The notes under the pieces were generated by a model. The model ran no database searches, was not told the DNA's origin, and worked only from the letters and a program-made list of their open reading frames with translations. Positions 8,329 to 16,332 of a DNA stretch of 40,462 nucleotides are shown in pieces; the stretch's first letter is position 1, and every line of letters begins with the position of its first letter. The stretch comes from Lachnoclostridium sp. UBA2905 (GTDB lineage: Bacteria; Bacillota; Clostridia; Lachnospirales; Lachnospiraceae): assembly GCA_002349525.1 (NCBI GenBank), contig DEDL01000017.1, forward strand, positions 848 through 41,309, read 5' to 3'. Position numbers and translations under genes: made by a program.

Positions 8329-9387
8329 TTATCTGCTATTTTTTATCTTAAAATTCTCTGGTACCGCAGCTTCAATACTCATTCCTGACAATGGTTTCAA
8401 CACACCATCCATATTGTCAAACACAAGATTTTTGGCATGAAGGAGCTGGTAACCACACTCTGTTTTTGTTTTGGAGCCATATTTCCCATCACCTGCTATA
8501 GGGTGGCCTGTATATGCCATGTGGGCACGTATCTGATGAGTTTTTCCTGTTATAAGCTCCACACTAAGCCTGGTATAAGCTCTGCCACTAACCATCATTT
8601 CACTAACAGGTTCATACGCTGTTTCTATCTTTACAGCTCCTTCAACAGGTTTTTGTGAAAGGGATACTATATTGTCATTGGAATTCTTTATCAGATATCC
8701 TGACATATGCTCACCCTTTATCACTCTGCCTTCTACAATGCATGTATATAATTTCTTTACCGACCTGTTTTTTATAACCTCCGACAATGCCTGCAGACCT
8801 CGCACTGATTTACCGGCAGCAACAATCCCACTTGTGTTTCTGTCAAGTCTGTTGCATATTCCCGGTCTGAAACCAGATGAAGCATCTGCATCTTCCGAAG
8901 TACTTTTCAGATATTCTGTTAAAATATCCACCAATGAAATATCCTCCGGTTTTGACTTTTGGGATAAAAGACCAGCTGGTTTATTAAAAAATATAAGATC
9001 ATTATTTTCATATATGATAGGGACCTTGTACTGCTTAAATGATATGCATTTAATACCATCCTGTGTGTATACATCAATTCCCTTGTTGTCAGCATCATTT
9101 TTTGACATATTGCTGTTTGCAATTTTTGATGTTGATGTATGGTCATCCATATCATTTGCACTAGTTTTACCAGTAAACTTATCAAAGGTCTGGTCAGAGA
9201 AAAACATTTTAATGCTGTCACCATCATTTAAAATTTCGGAACCATCCGCTTTTTTTCCATTAAGAACAATATTCTTTTTTCTTAGCATTTTGTAGATAAA
9301 TCCCGAAGAAGCTTCCCTTAAATATTTTTTTAAAAACTTATCGAATCTCTGCCCTGCCTCAATAGATTTAACCTTTATTTCTTTCAT
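8329..9387 (-). CDS. RluA-family rRNA pseudouridine synthase (RluC/RluD type) with a Ser/Asn linker
   Basis: The enzyme isomerises uridine to pseudouridine, probably in 23S rRNA. From the ATG at 9387 (GGAG 6 nt upstream; ten upstream codons rejected) the 352-residue protein has an S4 RNA-binding domain (about 1-60), a hydrophilic low-complexity linker (about 70-110: SANDMDDHTSTSKIANSNMS), then the catalytic domain. The active-site motif is GICNRLDRNTSGIVAAGKS with Asp182 as nucleophile; VELITGKTHQIRAHMAYTGHP and LLHAKNLVFD complete the fold. The linker is longer than in most relatives. The exact uridine target cannot be told from sequence. Confidence 0.95.
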   Translation of the reverse strand: MKEIKVKSIEAGQRFDKFLKKYLREASSGFIYKMLRKKNIVLNGKKADGSEILNDGDSIKMFFSDQTFDKFTGKTSANDMDDHTSTSKIANSNMSKNDADNKGIDVYTQDGIKCISFKQYKVPIIYENNDLIFFNKPAGLLSQKSKPEDISLVDILTEYLKSTSEDADASSGFRPGICNRLDRNTSGIVAAGKSVRGLQALSEVIKNRSVKKLYTCIVEGRVIKGEHMSGYLIKNSNDNIVSLSQKPVEGAVKIETAYEPVSEMMVSGRAYTRLSVELITGKTHQIRAHMAYTGHPIAGDGKYGSKTKTECGYQLLHAKNLVFDNMDGVLKPLSGMSIEAAVPENFKIKNSR

Positions 9388-9462
9388 ATTATCTCCACAA
9401 CTACAGCATAAAATCACATTATAACGTTGCTGTATAATATTTTAAATATTCCTGGATCAAAG

Positions 9463-10029
9463 CTATACTATAAGTGTCCTTATTGTCATAAATGTTTTCT
9501 GCTGTAAATCGCTCTTTTCAAATTTCTTTGTTGGAATACAGTTTTCAAACTTCTTTTCATCTTCAAATATTTTTACTGTATAACCCTCAATTTTATTAAC
9601 TGTAAGTGTCTCCTTAAGGTAATTCTCCATATATTTGATGTCCTGCTTCTTTTTACCTAAAAGACCAATAAGCTGATTATCTGTTATTATCATAAAATCC
9701 AGATTCATAACCTTATCAGATGATGTAAATACCATATCTGTAAAAAGAATTGTGTTGTCGCTTATAAGACTTTTTATATGTTCATATCTTTCCCTGCTTA
9801 CTGATTTGTAGGGAAAGACAACTATGAAACCCACAAAATATTTTGTAGCAGGCAGAACCATTAAGATTGCAAGCATGGTTAAAAGATTTGATCTTTCAAA
9901 CTTATTCATAAAAAGTCCTACGATAAACATCAGTATTCCTATGAGTAACATTGCAAAGGTCATAAGAAGCTGTCTTCTTTTTTTCTTTTTTATAAACTCA
10001 AAACATCCACGTTCAATTTCAAATTTCAT
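9463..10029 (-). CDS. Membrane protein of unknown function with two transmembrane segments
   Basis: I do not recognise this 188-residue protein. It starts with a short charged segment ending in KKKKRRQ, followed by two hydrophobic spans (about 20-41 and 48-72) that should form a membrane hairpin, then a roughly 115-residue soluble domain of mixed alpha/beta character (VSRERYEHIKSLISDNTILF, DFMIITDNQLIGLLGKKKQD, VNKIEGYTVKIFEDEKKFEN). By the positive-inside rule both termini are probably cytoplasmic. No enzyme motif is seen. It lies between the HAD and RluA genes on the same strand with short gaps, so it may share their transcript. Codon use looks like the neighbours. Confidence 0.8.
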   Translation of the reverse strand: MKFEIERGCFEFIKKKKRRQLLMTFAMLLIGILMFIVGLFMNKFERSNLLTMLAILMVLPATKYFVGFIVVFPYKSVSRERYEHIKSLISDNTILFTDMVFTSSDKVMNLDFMIITDNQLIGLLGKKKQDIKYMENYLKETLTVNKIEGYTVKIFEDEKKFENCIPTKKFEKSDLQQKTFMTIRTLIV

Positions 10030-10057
10030 TTTTTTCTCCTAAATTGTTATTATATTA

Positions 10058-10753
10058 TTATGCAGGCTCTTCATTGCTTTGAAGCTCTTCAAAGCTCTTT
10101 ATACTGTAATCGGCAGTACGGACATTTTTATTCCAGTGTTCCTTCGAATAGTTATCCCATACCAGGCAGGTTTTCATTCCAGCATTCATCCCGGCACATA
10201 TTCCCTGATATATATCCTCAAACACAAGACATCTTTCAGGGGATACGCCAAGCTTATCAGCAACTAAAAGATATATATCCGGAAACGGCTTTCCCTTTTT
10301 AACCTCATTGGCAGTATGTACTTCCTCAAAATATTCACGAATATTTTTCTTTTCAAGTACAATTTCCGTAAGCTCTATGGAATTGCTTGTCCCAATACCC
10401 ATTTTAATATTTTTCTTTCGTAGCAATTCAAGAAAGCTAAGGGCCCCCTCCTTCAGCTCAACTTCGTTGCAGTATTTGTTCCATGCCATATCATTCCAGT
10501 CAGATTTCATCTTTTCAACGGAATCATTTATTCCAAAATGTTCCTTAAAATAAATGGCAGTTTCCGTCATACTCATTCCTTCAATATCTTTCTGGTAACT
10601 TTTTTCAAACGGAATGTTAAACCTTTTAAGATACTCAATATCAATGGCCTCCCACATCCACATGGAATCTATAAGAGTACCATCAAGGTCAAATAATACC
10701 GCATCTATTCCATCAAGCATAATATCAACACGTGCTTTTTCATTTTCTCTCAT
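10058..10753 (-). CDS. HAD-superfamily phosphatase/phosphomutase (beta-phosphoglucomutase-like)
   Basis: A 231-residue HAD hydrolase with motif I DAVLFDLDGTLIDS (nucleophile Asp22, general acid Asp24), motif II GIGTSNSIELTE, a conserved Lys in VKKGKPFPDIYLL, and motif III CLVFEDIYQGICAGMNAGM. The helical cap between motifs I and II (MWEAIDIEYLKRF onward) is the subfamily I type of beta-phosphoglucomutase and phosphoglycolate phosphatase relatives. The substrate is unknown. I take ATG 10753, preceded by GGGGGAT about 12 nt upstream; the TTG at 10765 is too close to that site, and the ATG at 10720 lacks one. The leader is unusual: its upstream region is an 11-bp tandem repeat that fills almost all the space after relQ. 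Confidence 0.92.
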   Translation of the reverse strand: MRENEKARVDIMLDGIDAVLFDLDGTLIDSMWMWEAIDIEYLKRFNIPFEKSYQKDIEGMSMTETAIYFKEHFGINDSVEKMKSDWNDMAWNKYCNEVELKEGALSFLELLRKKNIKMGIGTSNSIELTEIVLEKKNIREYFEEVHTANEVKKGKPFPDIYLLVADKLGVSPERCLVFEDIYQGICAGMNAGMKTCLVWDNYSKEHWNKNVRTADYSIKSFEELQSNEEPA

Positions 10754-10776
10754 AAACGATAACAAATCCCCCTGTA

Positions 10777-10919
10777 TTATCCGTGTATTATCTGCGCATT
10801 ATCTTCGTATCATCTGTGTATTATCTGCATGTTATCTGCACATTATCTTCGTATCATCTGCGTATTATCTGCATGTTATCTGCGCATTATCTTCGTATCA
10901 TCTGTGTATTATCTGCATA
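10777..10919 (-). repeat. Thirteen-copy 11-bp tandem repeat with 44-bp higher-order period
   Basis: Thirteen 11-bp units of the type TTATCTGCGTA (plus strand) run without gaps from 10777 to 10919. Four variants (TTATCTGCGCA, TTATCTTCGTA, TCATCTGTGTA, TTATCTGCATG) recur in the same order three times, so there is a 44-bp superunit. In the minus-strand RNA this gives (A/G)CAGATAA-like motifs every 11 nt. It begins one base after the relQ-type stop codon and ends a few bases before the HAD ribosome site. Confidence 0.95.
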
Positions 10920-10920
10920 T

Positions 10921-11721
10921 CTATATTTTCTGTGCTCTGTAACCCTCTGTAAATATATCAAGCTCATTATTAAACTTCTGAAGCTGCTCCATGTCATTCT
11001 GCTCGTATATTCTGTAAAATTCATCCTGTATTTTATTTATCTCGCGGGTATTGGCTACGCCATACAGATTCTCTATGTTATTAAGGACTTCCATAATAAC
11101 TGTATCTGTTTTCTGCATATTATTCTGTGCATCCATAATCTCGCCACGCACGGATGACATTTCCTTATCTAACATGATGATTGCATCTGCTGCCGCATGA
11201 AGTCTTGCTCTGATATGATTAGGCATCTGGCCATGATACTTGTACTGAAGAGAATGCTCAATAGTTCCCCAAAAGTTCATTGCAAGGGTTCTTATCTGTA
11301 TTTCTGCCTTAATTTTTTTGACACCCTCATACATATGAACATCATATTCTATTATAATATGATAACTACGGTAGCCACTTGGCTTACTGTTAGTTACATA
11401 ATCTCTTTCTTCGATTATTTTCATATCAGTCCTGTTTCTGATAATATTTACAACTGCATTAATATCTTCAACGAACTGACAAATGATTCTGATTCCGGCT
11501 ATATCCTGAATATCTCTTTCAATATCCTCTATCTCAATATCCTTTTTCTGAGCTTTTTCTAATATACTTGGAATCCTTTTAACTCGTCCCTCCACCTGCT
11601 CAATAGGTGAATACACTCCTGTGTCTCTGCATTCCCTTATAATATGTTCAAACTTCATTTTGAGTTCATCTACTGCTGCATAGTATGGGACGAGCATCTC
11701 GCGCCACATTCTTGTTTCCAT
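10921..11721 (-). CDS. Small alarmone synthetase, RelQ-type (p)ppGpp synthase
   Basis: The protein transfers pyrophosphate from ATP to GDP/GTP to make the stringent-response alarmone. It is 266 aa and has the RelA/SpoT synthetase domain only, without an HD hydrolase, TGS or ACT domain. Motifs: RVKRIPSILEKAQ (ATP site), QDIAGIRIICQFVEDI (Asp73, Mg2+), SKPSGYRSYH (113-121, G-loop with the stacking Tyr) and EIQIRTLAMNFWGTIEHSLQYK (140-161, catalytic Glu; quoted in two parts by the family). The C-terminal 80 residues are predicted helical and longer than in RelQ of Bacillus (about 211 aa). AGAGGTG lies 7-8 nt before ATG 11721. The gene is flanked on both sides by unrelated tandem repeats. Confidence 0.93.
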   Translation of the reverse strand: METRMWREMLVPYYAAVDELKMKFEHIIRECRDTGVYSPIEQVEGRVKRIPSILEKAQKKDIEIEDIERDIQDIAGIRIICQFVEDINAVVNIIRNRTDMKIIEERDYVTNSKPSGYRSYHIIIEYDVHMYEGVKKIKAEIQIRTLAMNFWGTIEHSLQYKYHGQMPNHIRARLHAAADAIIMLDKEMSSVRGEIMDAQNNMQKTDTVIMEVLNNIENLYGVANTREINKIQDEFYRIYEQNDMEQLQKFNNELDIFTEGYRAQKI

Positions 11722-11754
11722 TAAAACACCTCTTACTATATTGTTCTATATTTC

Positions 11755-11909
11755 GATATTGCATTACACTGCATTGTATTTCTACATCATACTGCTTTAC
11801 ATTGCATAACTTTTACATTGCATTACTTTTGAGTTGCATTACTTTTGAGTTGCATTACTTTTACATTACTTTATATTGCATCGCTTTATATTGCATTGCT
11901 CTTGCATTA
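11755..11909 (-). repeat. 16-bp tandem repeat in the leader of the small alarmone synthetase gene
   Basis: Four in-register 16-bp units TTGCAT(T/A)ACTTTT(GAG/ACA) lie at 11802-11817, 11818-11833, 11834-11849 and 11850-11865; the middle two are identical. Diverged partial units of the same TTGCATT/ACTTTA text extend the tract to both sides. It fills the 200-bp gap between the LTA-synthase-like gene and the alarmone synthetase gene. No clear promoter is visible within it. Confidence 0.85.
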
Positions 11910-11926
11910 TATCTCGACACTCCATG

Positions 11927-13789
11927 TTACTTCAAAGCCGGAATATAATTGTGATCCAAAAGCTGTATACTTGCCTTTTTCAGATTAAGAGCCTTATCAT
12001 AATATGCCTTATAATCCTCTACCAAAAGACTTTCACCTGTATCCGGATTCCACGCTCTTCCAGTATCATATATCTTCTGTCTTGAAAGCTCGTACATTGC
12101 CCCATCAGTTATAAATGATCCCTCAGGCATATATGCCGTAAACGCCACAAAACCTTTCTCTTCATTTAAGATATCCTGACCAAGAACATATCTTTCATCC
12201 AACTGTATATTCATAAGATTTGCAAGGGTAGGAAGAACATCTATCTGTCCCCCGATTTTTGAAATTGTTTCATGAACACCACTTCCAGGAATATGGATTA
12301 TAAGTGGCACCTTGCTCATCTCATCATAATCATATTTTTTTCCAAGAAAACGTGACATATATATATCATTATCATCCATATCCTTATTGAGTCCATGATG
12401 ATCTCCATAAAAAATAATGATACTATTGTCATACAAGCCGTTTTCCTTAAGTTCATTAATAAACTGTCCAATGGCCTCATCAGTATAATGAACAGTCTGA
12501 AGATATGAGGCAAATTTGCTGTCCTTATCTTCATCTAATATCGGTATTTCCCACATGGACTCATCCATTACGTAGGGATGATGATTAGTAAGTGTTACAA
12601 CAAATGAGAAGAATGGTCCCTTGCTTTGCTTCATAATATTAACAGCCTGTGAGAATACAGACTTATCTGATATTCCAAGTCCTATAATATCATCCTGATT
12701 AAGCTTTTCCATGGAATAATAATTATCAATTCCCTGATATGGATATGCGTTCTGGCGGTTCCAGAAGGACCCCTCATAGCCATGAAATGCCATTGTGCTG
12801 TATCCGGAATTTTTTAACAGCCATGGCAATCCCCTGAAATTATTTTTCTCATAAAGAGTATAACATTCTCTCTCACTACTTGGATAAAGGCTGTTGAAAA
12901 CCGTAAATTCCGCATCTGCTGTATTGCCCTTTCCAACATTTGAATAAAAATGATCAAAATAAAGGGTATCATTTTGAATAAGGGCATTAATATTCGGTGT
13001 CAGTGTAATGCCATTATAATCCTTTCCTATCATACATTTCTGCATTGCCTCTATCTGGACCATTATAACATTGCGTCCGGCAGCAATTCCGCTGTAGTTT
13101 CCACTAAAGGAGGTCTGACTCTTATTCTCACTAATAAGCTTCAATACCTCTTCTTCACTCAAATCATCTTCCGACATCTTTCCAACTGTGTTTTCTATTA
13201 TATCATTTGTATGGTTAACAAAAAACTCTTCACCGGTAAATTTTGCAATACTTGCGCTTTCCATAGGATTCGAAGCAATTATAATAACAAGCATTATTGC
13301 CACAACTATTCTGCCGGTTTTTTTCTTGTTTTTAACCTGTGTTTTTTTATCCACATATTCTTTAACACTATTGCCAAACTGATGAAGTACTAAAGGTATG
13401 TCAGATATTATAAATATGCTCAATGGAATTAATGTAGCCACAAAGCTTTCCGGCACCTTGGCAACATTGCCAATCTGCCAGAACTGCTTGATGGAAACAG
13501 TCTGGTTATAATAATTAAAATACATAACATCAGCAAACATAAATATACTGAAACCAATATACATTATTCCAAACAGAAGCCTTTTATGTTTTATTTTACT
13601 TTTTGAAATAGAATAATACAGACCATATGTTATAAGTGTACTAATAATTACATATACGCATGAAAATTTGCTCCATTCTATAAGATAATAATACACTACA
13701 TACTTAAGCAGTATACACACAGCCATTGTAGATCGGGTCTCTAACATTTTTTTCAAATATGATTTCTTATTCTCTGACGTTGCTTTCAT
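11927..13789 (-). CDS. LTA synthase family membrane sulfatase-fold protein
   Basis: A membrane-anchored phosphoglycerol transferase of the LtaS/alkaline phosphatase superfamily, which polymerises or decorates glycerol-phosphate polymers on the outer face. The 620-residue product has several N-terminal transmembrane helices (about 20-180) followed by the extracellular sulfatase-fold domain. Matching LtaS active-site landmarks are Glu247 in VIMVQIEAMQ, nucleophile Thr290 in GKGNTADAEF, the histidine region VVTLTNHHPY, and IIFYGDHHG with a metal Asp-His pair. IGGQIDVLPTLANLM is typical of the family. The ribosome site is weak (AAGGAATC, long spacing). Whether it makes lipoteichoic acid or modifies another polymer is not decidable here. 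Confidence 0.93.
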   Translation of the reverse strand: MKATSENKKSYLKKMLETRSTMAVCILLKYVVYYYLIEWSKFSCVYVIISTLITYGLYYSISKSKIKHKRLLFGIMYIGFSIFMFADVMYFNYYNQTVSIKQFWQIGNVAKVPESFVATLIPLSIFIISDIPLVLHQFGNSVKEYVDKKTQVKNKKKTGRIVVAIMLVIIIASNPMESASIAKFTGEEFFVNHTNDIIENTVGKMSEDDLSEEEVLKLISENKSQTSFSGNYSGIAAGRNVIMVQIEAMQKCMIGKDYNGITLTPNINALIQNDTLYFDHFYSNVGKGNTADAEFTVFNSLYPSSERECYTLYEKNNFRGLPWLLKNSGYSTMAFHGYEGSFWNRQNAYPYQGIDNYYSMEKLNQDDIIGLGISDKSVFSQAVNIMKQSKGPFFSFVVTLTNHHPYVMDESMWEIPILDEDKDSKFASYLQTVHYTDEAIGQFINELKENGLYDNSIIIFYGDHHGLNKDMDDNDIYMSRFLGKKYDYDEMSKVPLIIHIPGSGVHETISKIGGQIDVLPTLANLMNIQLDERYVLGQDILNEEKGFVAFTAYMPEGSFITDGAMYELSRQKIYDTGRAWNPDTGESLLVEDYKAYYDKALNLKKASIQLLDHNYIPALK

Positions 13790-13914
13790 AATTACTTTGA
13801 TTCCTTAATTACTTAAATTGTTATAATCTTTAGTCTCTTTTATAACCTGTATCCCTTAGTTTCTTTTATATCTTACTTATATCTTATGTTTATATATTAA
13901 GTGCATACTTTACG

Positions 13915-13960
13915 CAAAAACGGGTGTTATGAATGTATCATCCTCCATCCACAACACCCC
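13915..13960 (-). terminator. Terminator downstream of the SPFH gene
   Basis: GGGTGTT (13922-13928) pairs with AACACCC (13953-13959), extended by further pairs toward the loop, and is followed on the minus strand by CGTTTTTGC. It closes the NfeD-SPFH transcript about 30 nt after the stop codon. Confidence 0.8.
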
Positions 13961-13988
13961 TGTTTTCATACTAAATATCAAGCTTTGT

Positions 13989-14996
13989 TCAGGCCTTGTT
14001 ATCTGTACCTGCACCAGCATTCTTATCATTCTTAACAAATTCAGCTAATGATGTCGCAAGTCCTGCAACTCCCTGAATCTCTGATGGAATAATAATCTTA
14101 GTAGACTTACCATCAGCAGCCTTAGCAAATGCCTCAAGGCTCTTAAGTGTTATAACTTCACCGGATGGGCATGCCTCATTCAGATATTTGATACCATCAG
14201 CATTAGCCTTCTGTACAATCTGAATAGCCTCAGCCTGACCTTCTGCCTCTTTAATTGTTGCTTCCTTCTTAGCTTCGGCACGTAAGATAGCAGCTTCCTT
14301 CTCAGCCTGTGCATCAAGAATTGCTGATTCCTTTTTACCTTCTGCAACAAGGATTGTAGATTTCTTCTCACCTTCTGCAATAAGAATTGACTCACGTCTT
14401 TCACGCTCTGCCTTCATCTGTTTCTCCATTGCATCCTGGATAGCAGCTGGTGGAATAATATTCTTAAGCTCAACACGGTTAACCTTGATTCCCCATGGGT
14501 CAGTAGCCACATCAAGTGAAACTCTCATCTTTGTATTAATAATCTCTCTTGAAGTAAGAGTTTCATCAAGTTCAAGATCACCAATAATATTACGAAGTGT
14601 TGTAGCGGTAAGATTCTCAATAGCCATAATAGGATTCTCAACACCATAAGCATATAACTTAGGATCTGTTATCTGGAAAAATACAACAGTATCTATTCTC
14701 ATTGTAACATTATCCTTAGTAATAACAGGCTGTGGTGCGAAATCAACTACCTGCTCTTTAAGAATTACTCTCTTTGCAATCTTATCAACGATTGGAAGTT
14801 TAAAATGAATACCAACACTCCATGTTGTCTGATATCCTCCAAGTCTTTCAACAACGTATGCCTTAGCCTGTGGAACAACCTTAATACATGTTGATAAAAC
14901 ATAAACAATAATTGCAAGGATTATAATAAATCCAATAATTGGTGTTGATATAGACGTATCAACTGAATCTGATGCCACACATAACAAATTAAACAT
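13989..14996 (-). CDS. SPFH-domain membrane protein (stomatin/QmcA-like)
   Basis: A membrane scaffold protein of the stomatin/prohibitin/flotillin class. The 335-residue product has one N-terminal membrane helix (PIIGFIIILAIIVYVLSTCI), the SPFH/band-7 domain (about 40-200; AKAYVVERLGGYQTTWSVGIHFKLP, then EQVVDFAPQPVITKDNVTM), and a long helical Ala/Glu/Lys-rich region (about 200-275) with AEGEKKSTI- and AEAKKEATI-type repeats that should form a coiled coil and oligomerise. It follows the NfeD-like gene by about 26 nt, a pairing conserved across bacteria and archaea, where the NfeD partner is thought to work with the SPFH protein in membrane microdomain organisation. Confidence 0.95.
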   Translation of the reverse strand: MFNLLCVASDSVDTSISTPIIGFIIILAIIVYVLSTCIKVVPQAKAYVVERLGGYQTTWSVGIHFKLPIVDKIAKRVILKEQVVDFAPQPVITKDNVTMRIDTVVFFQITDPKLYAYGVENPIMAIENLTATTLRNIIGDLELDETLTSREIINTKMRVSLDVATDPWGIKVNRVELKNIIPPAAIQDAMEKQMKAERERRESILIAEGEKKSTILVAEGKKESAILDAQAEKEAAILRAEAKKEATIKEAEGQAEAIQIVQKANADGIKYLNEACPSGEVITLKSLEAFAKAADGKSTKIIIPSEIQGVAGLATSLAEFVKNDKNAGAGTDNKA

Positions 14997-15022
14997 AAAA
15001 TTTTCTCCCTTTCTTAGTTACA

Positions 15023-15457
15023 TTATAATGTCTGCTTTTTAACAATCAGCTTTACCCCCGATATTCTTAATATCTCTACTATCTCATCAATATTAATAAT
15101 ATCCTCGTCTTCTGTACGTGCCATCCATTCCTGACCATTAACAATGACTCTTCCTGTTTCTCTGTCATTATCAATCTGCTCAATAACTTTGGCTCTTTTT
15201 CCAATAAGTCCCTCTGCGTTGGTCTTCTCACGTTTGCTTCCATTAAAATACTTCATCGCAAGTGGTCTTGTAAATACCAGTGCAATAATGGAAACTATAA
15301 GGAATACCACAACCTGTACAATGATATTTGCACCTGCTAAAGCAGCAAAATAAGCCACCAGAGCACCAAGGGCAAACCAGATTGTTGTAAGTCCCAGTGA
15401 TATAATCTCAATCACTATAAGTGCTGCCATGAGAATAAGCCAGTAATAACTTACCAT
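15023..15457 (-). CDS. NfeD-like membrane protein, partner of the SPFH protein
   Basis: A 144-residue short NfeD (no ClpP-like protease domain). Residues about 3-75 hold two to three transmembrane segments (YYWLILMAALIVIEIISLGL, and NIIVQVVVFLIVSIIALVF), followed by a small beta-barrel (OB-like) domain with IGKRAKVIEQIDNDRETGRV and VIVNGQEWMARTEDED, the soluble NfeD domain. The frame opens at an earlier ATG, but the ATG at 15457 has GGGAGGGAGAAG directly upstream with good spacing. It forms a two-gene operon with the SPFH gene and has its own promoter, which overlaps the end of the preceding methyltransferase gene. Confidence 0.93.
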   Translation of the reverse strand: MVSYYWLILMAALIVIEIISLGLTTIWFALGALVAYFAALAGANIIVQVVVFLIVSIIALVFTRPLAMKYFNGSKREKTNAEGLIGKRAKVIEQIDNDRETGRVIVNGQEWMARTEDEDIINIDEIVEILRISGVKLIVKKQTL

Positions 15458-15489
15458 ACTTCTCCCTCCCCGCATATATTTACCACAAC

Positions 15490-15518
15490 ATTATAATACA
15501 TTATATAAGATATGGCAA
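15490..15518 (-). promoter_or_regulatory. Sigma-A promoter of the NfeD-SPFH operon
   Basis: On the minus strand TTGCCA (15518-15513) and TATAAT (15495-15490) have a 17-nt spacer. The -35 box lies inside the last codons of the SpoU methyltransferase gene. Confidence 0.8.
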
Positions 15519-16325
15519 GTTGCTAATATACATTAGGAGGCCAGCTGCTACTGCTGCATTAAGGGATTCCACATTTCCTGCCATAGGAATTCTGACGTTT
15601 CTGTCGCAGCACAAAAGAGTTTCCTTCGTAATGCCATTTGCCTCGTTTCCTATAACAAATGCTATCCTTTCACCATATTTTTCTCTGCGTATATCTTCAC
15701 CGTCAAGGGCAGCTCCGTAAACAGTAATCCCGTGCCTTCTGCATACAGCTATTATCTCTTTTGTTTTCTGGGCATATGCAAATGGCACTCTGAACATTGC
15801 ACCCATGGTCGCCCTTACAACTTTTGGATTGTATATATCAACAGTACCCTTATTCATAAGGATACCATCATATCCTGCGGCCTCTGCCGTTCTTATAATT
15901 GTCCCAAGATTGCCTGGATCCTGCAGATTTTCAAGAATCAGAAAACGCAGATGCTCTTTATTTATTCCTGCCACAATTTCATCTATGCTTCTATCATTCC
16001 TCTTTACAACAGCCATTATGCCCTGAGGGGTTACTGTCTGTGCCATCTCATCAAATGATTTGTCGCAAAGAATATCATAGTCGCACCTTTTTACTAATTC
16101 TTCAAGCTCTTCGGAAGAATACTTTCCAAAGTTCTTCTTTTCTTCAATATATTCATCCCACCATTTTTGTGAAATAAATATTTTACAGACTATATTAAGC
16201 TTTATGGCCTCAACTGTCATTTTCGTTCCTTCAACAATATAACGGCCCTGTTTTTTTCTGTCTTTTGAACTCTTCAAAAGCTTCAGTACGTCTTTTTGCT
16301 TTACTCCTTTATTATCATTATTCAC
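15501..16325 (-). CDS. TrmH/SpoU-family RNA 2'-O-methyltransferase
   Basis: A SAM-dependent knotted (SPOUT) methyltransferase that methylates a ribose 2'-OH in rRNA or tRNA. The 274-residue protein has an N-terminal substrate-binding domain (about 10-100, GRYIVEGTKMTVEAI) and the SpoU domain with its three motifs: ILENLQDPGNLGTIIRTAEA (catalytic Asn/Arg), IAFVIGNEANGIT and IPMAGNVESLNAAVAAGLL. It begins with a GTG at 16325, six nt after GAGGTGAG. It follows ktrA with only 7 nt between the genes, so it probably belongs to the ktrB-ktrA transcript. The target nucleotide is unknown. Confidence 0.94.
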   Translation of the reverse strand: MNNDNKGVKQKDVLKLLKSSKDRKKQGRYIVEGTKMTVEAIKLNIVCKIFISQKWWDEYIEEKKNFGKYSSEELEELVKRCDYDILCDKSFDEMAQTVTPQGIMAVVKRNDRSIDEIVAGINKEHLRFLILENLQDPGNLGTIIRTAEAAGYDGILMNKGTVDIYNPKVVRATMGAMFRVPFAYAQKTKEIIAVCRRHGITVYGAALDGEDIRREKYGERIAFVIGNEANGITKETLLCCDRNVRIPMAGNVESLNAAVAAGLLMYISNLPYLI

Positions 16326-16332
16326 TACAGTC

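Noticed and set aside
8672..9295. 207-codon plus-strand frame
   Set aside because: Antisense to the well-supported pseudouridine synthase gene, with no ribosome site or recognisable protein.
10777..10919. CRISPR array
   Set aside because: The 11-bp units are contiguous without spacers and there are no cas genes; it is a tandem minisatellite.
10614..11157. Two plus-strand open frames rich in Cys, Tyr and His across the 11-bp repeat
   Set aside because: They are open only because the repeat lacks stops in those frames; they overlap real minus-strand genes and have no ribosome site.
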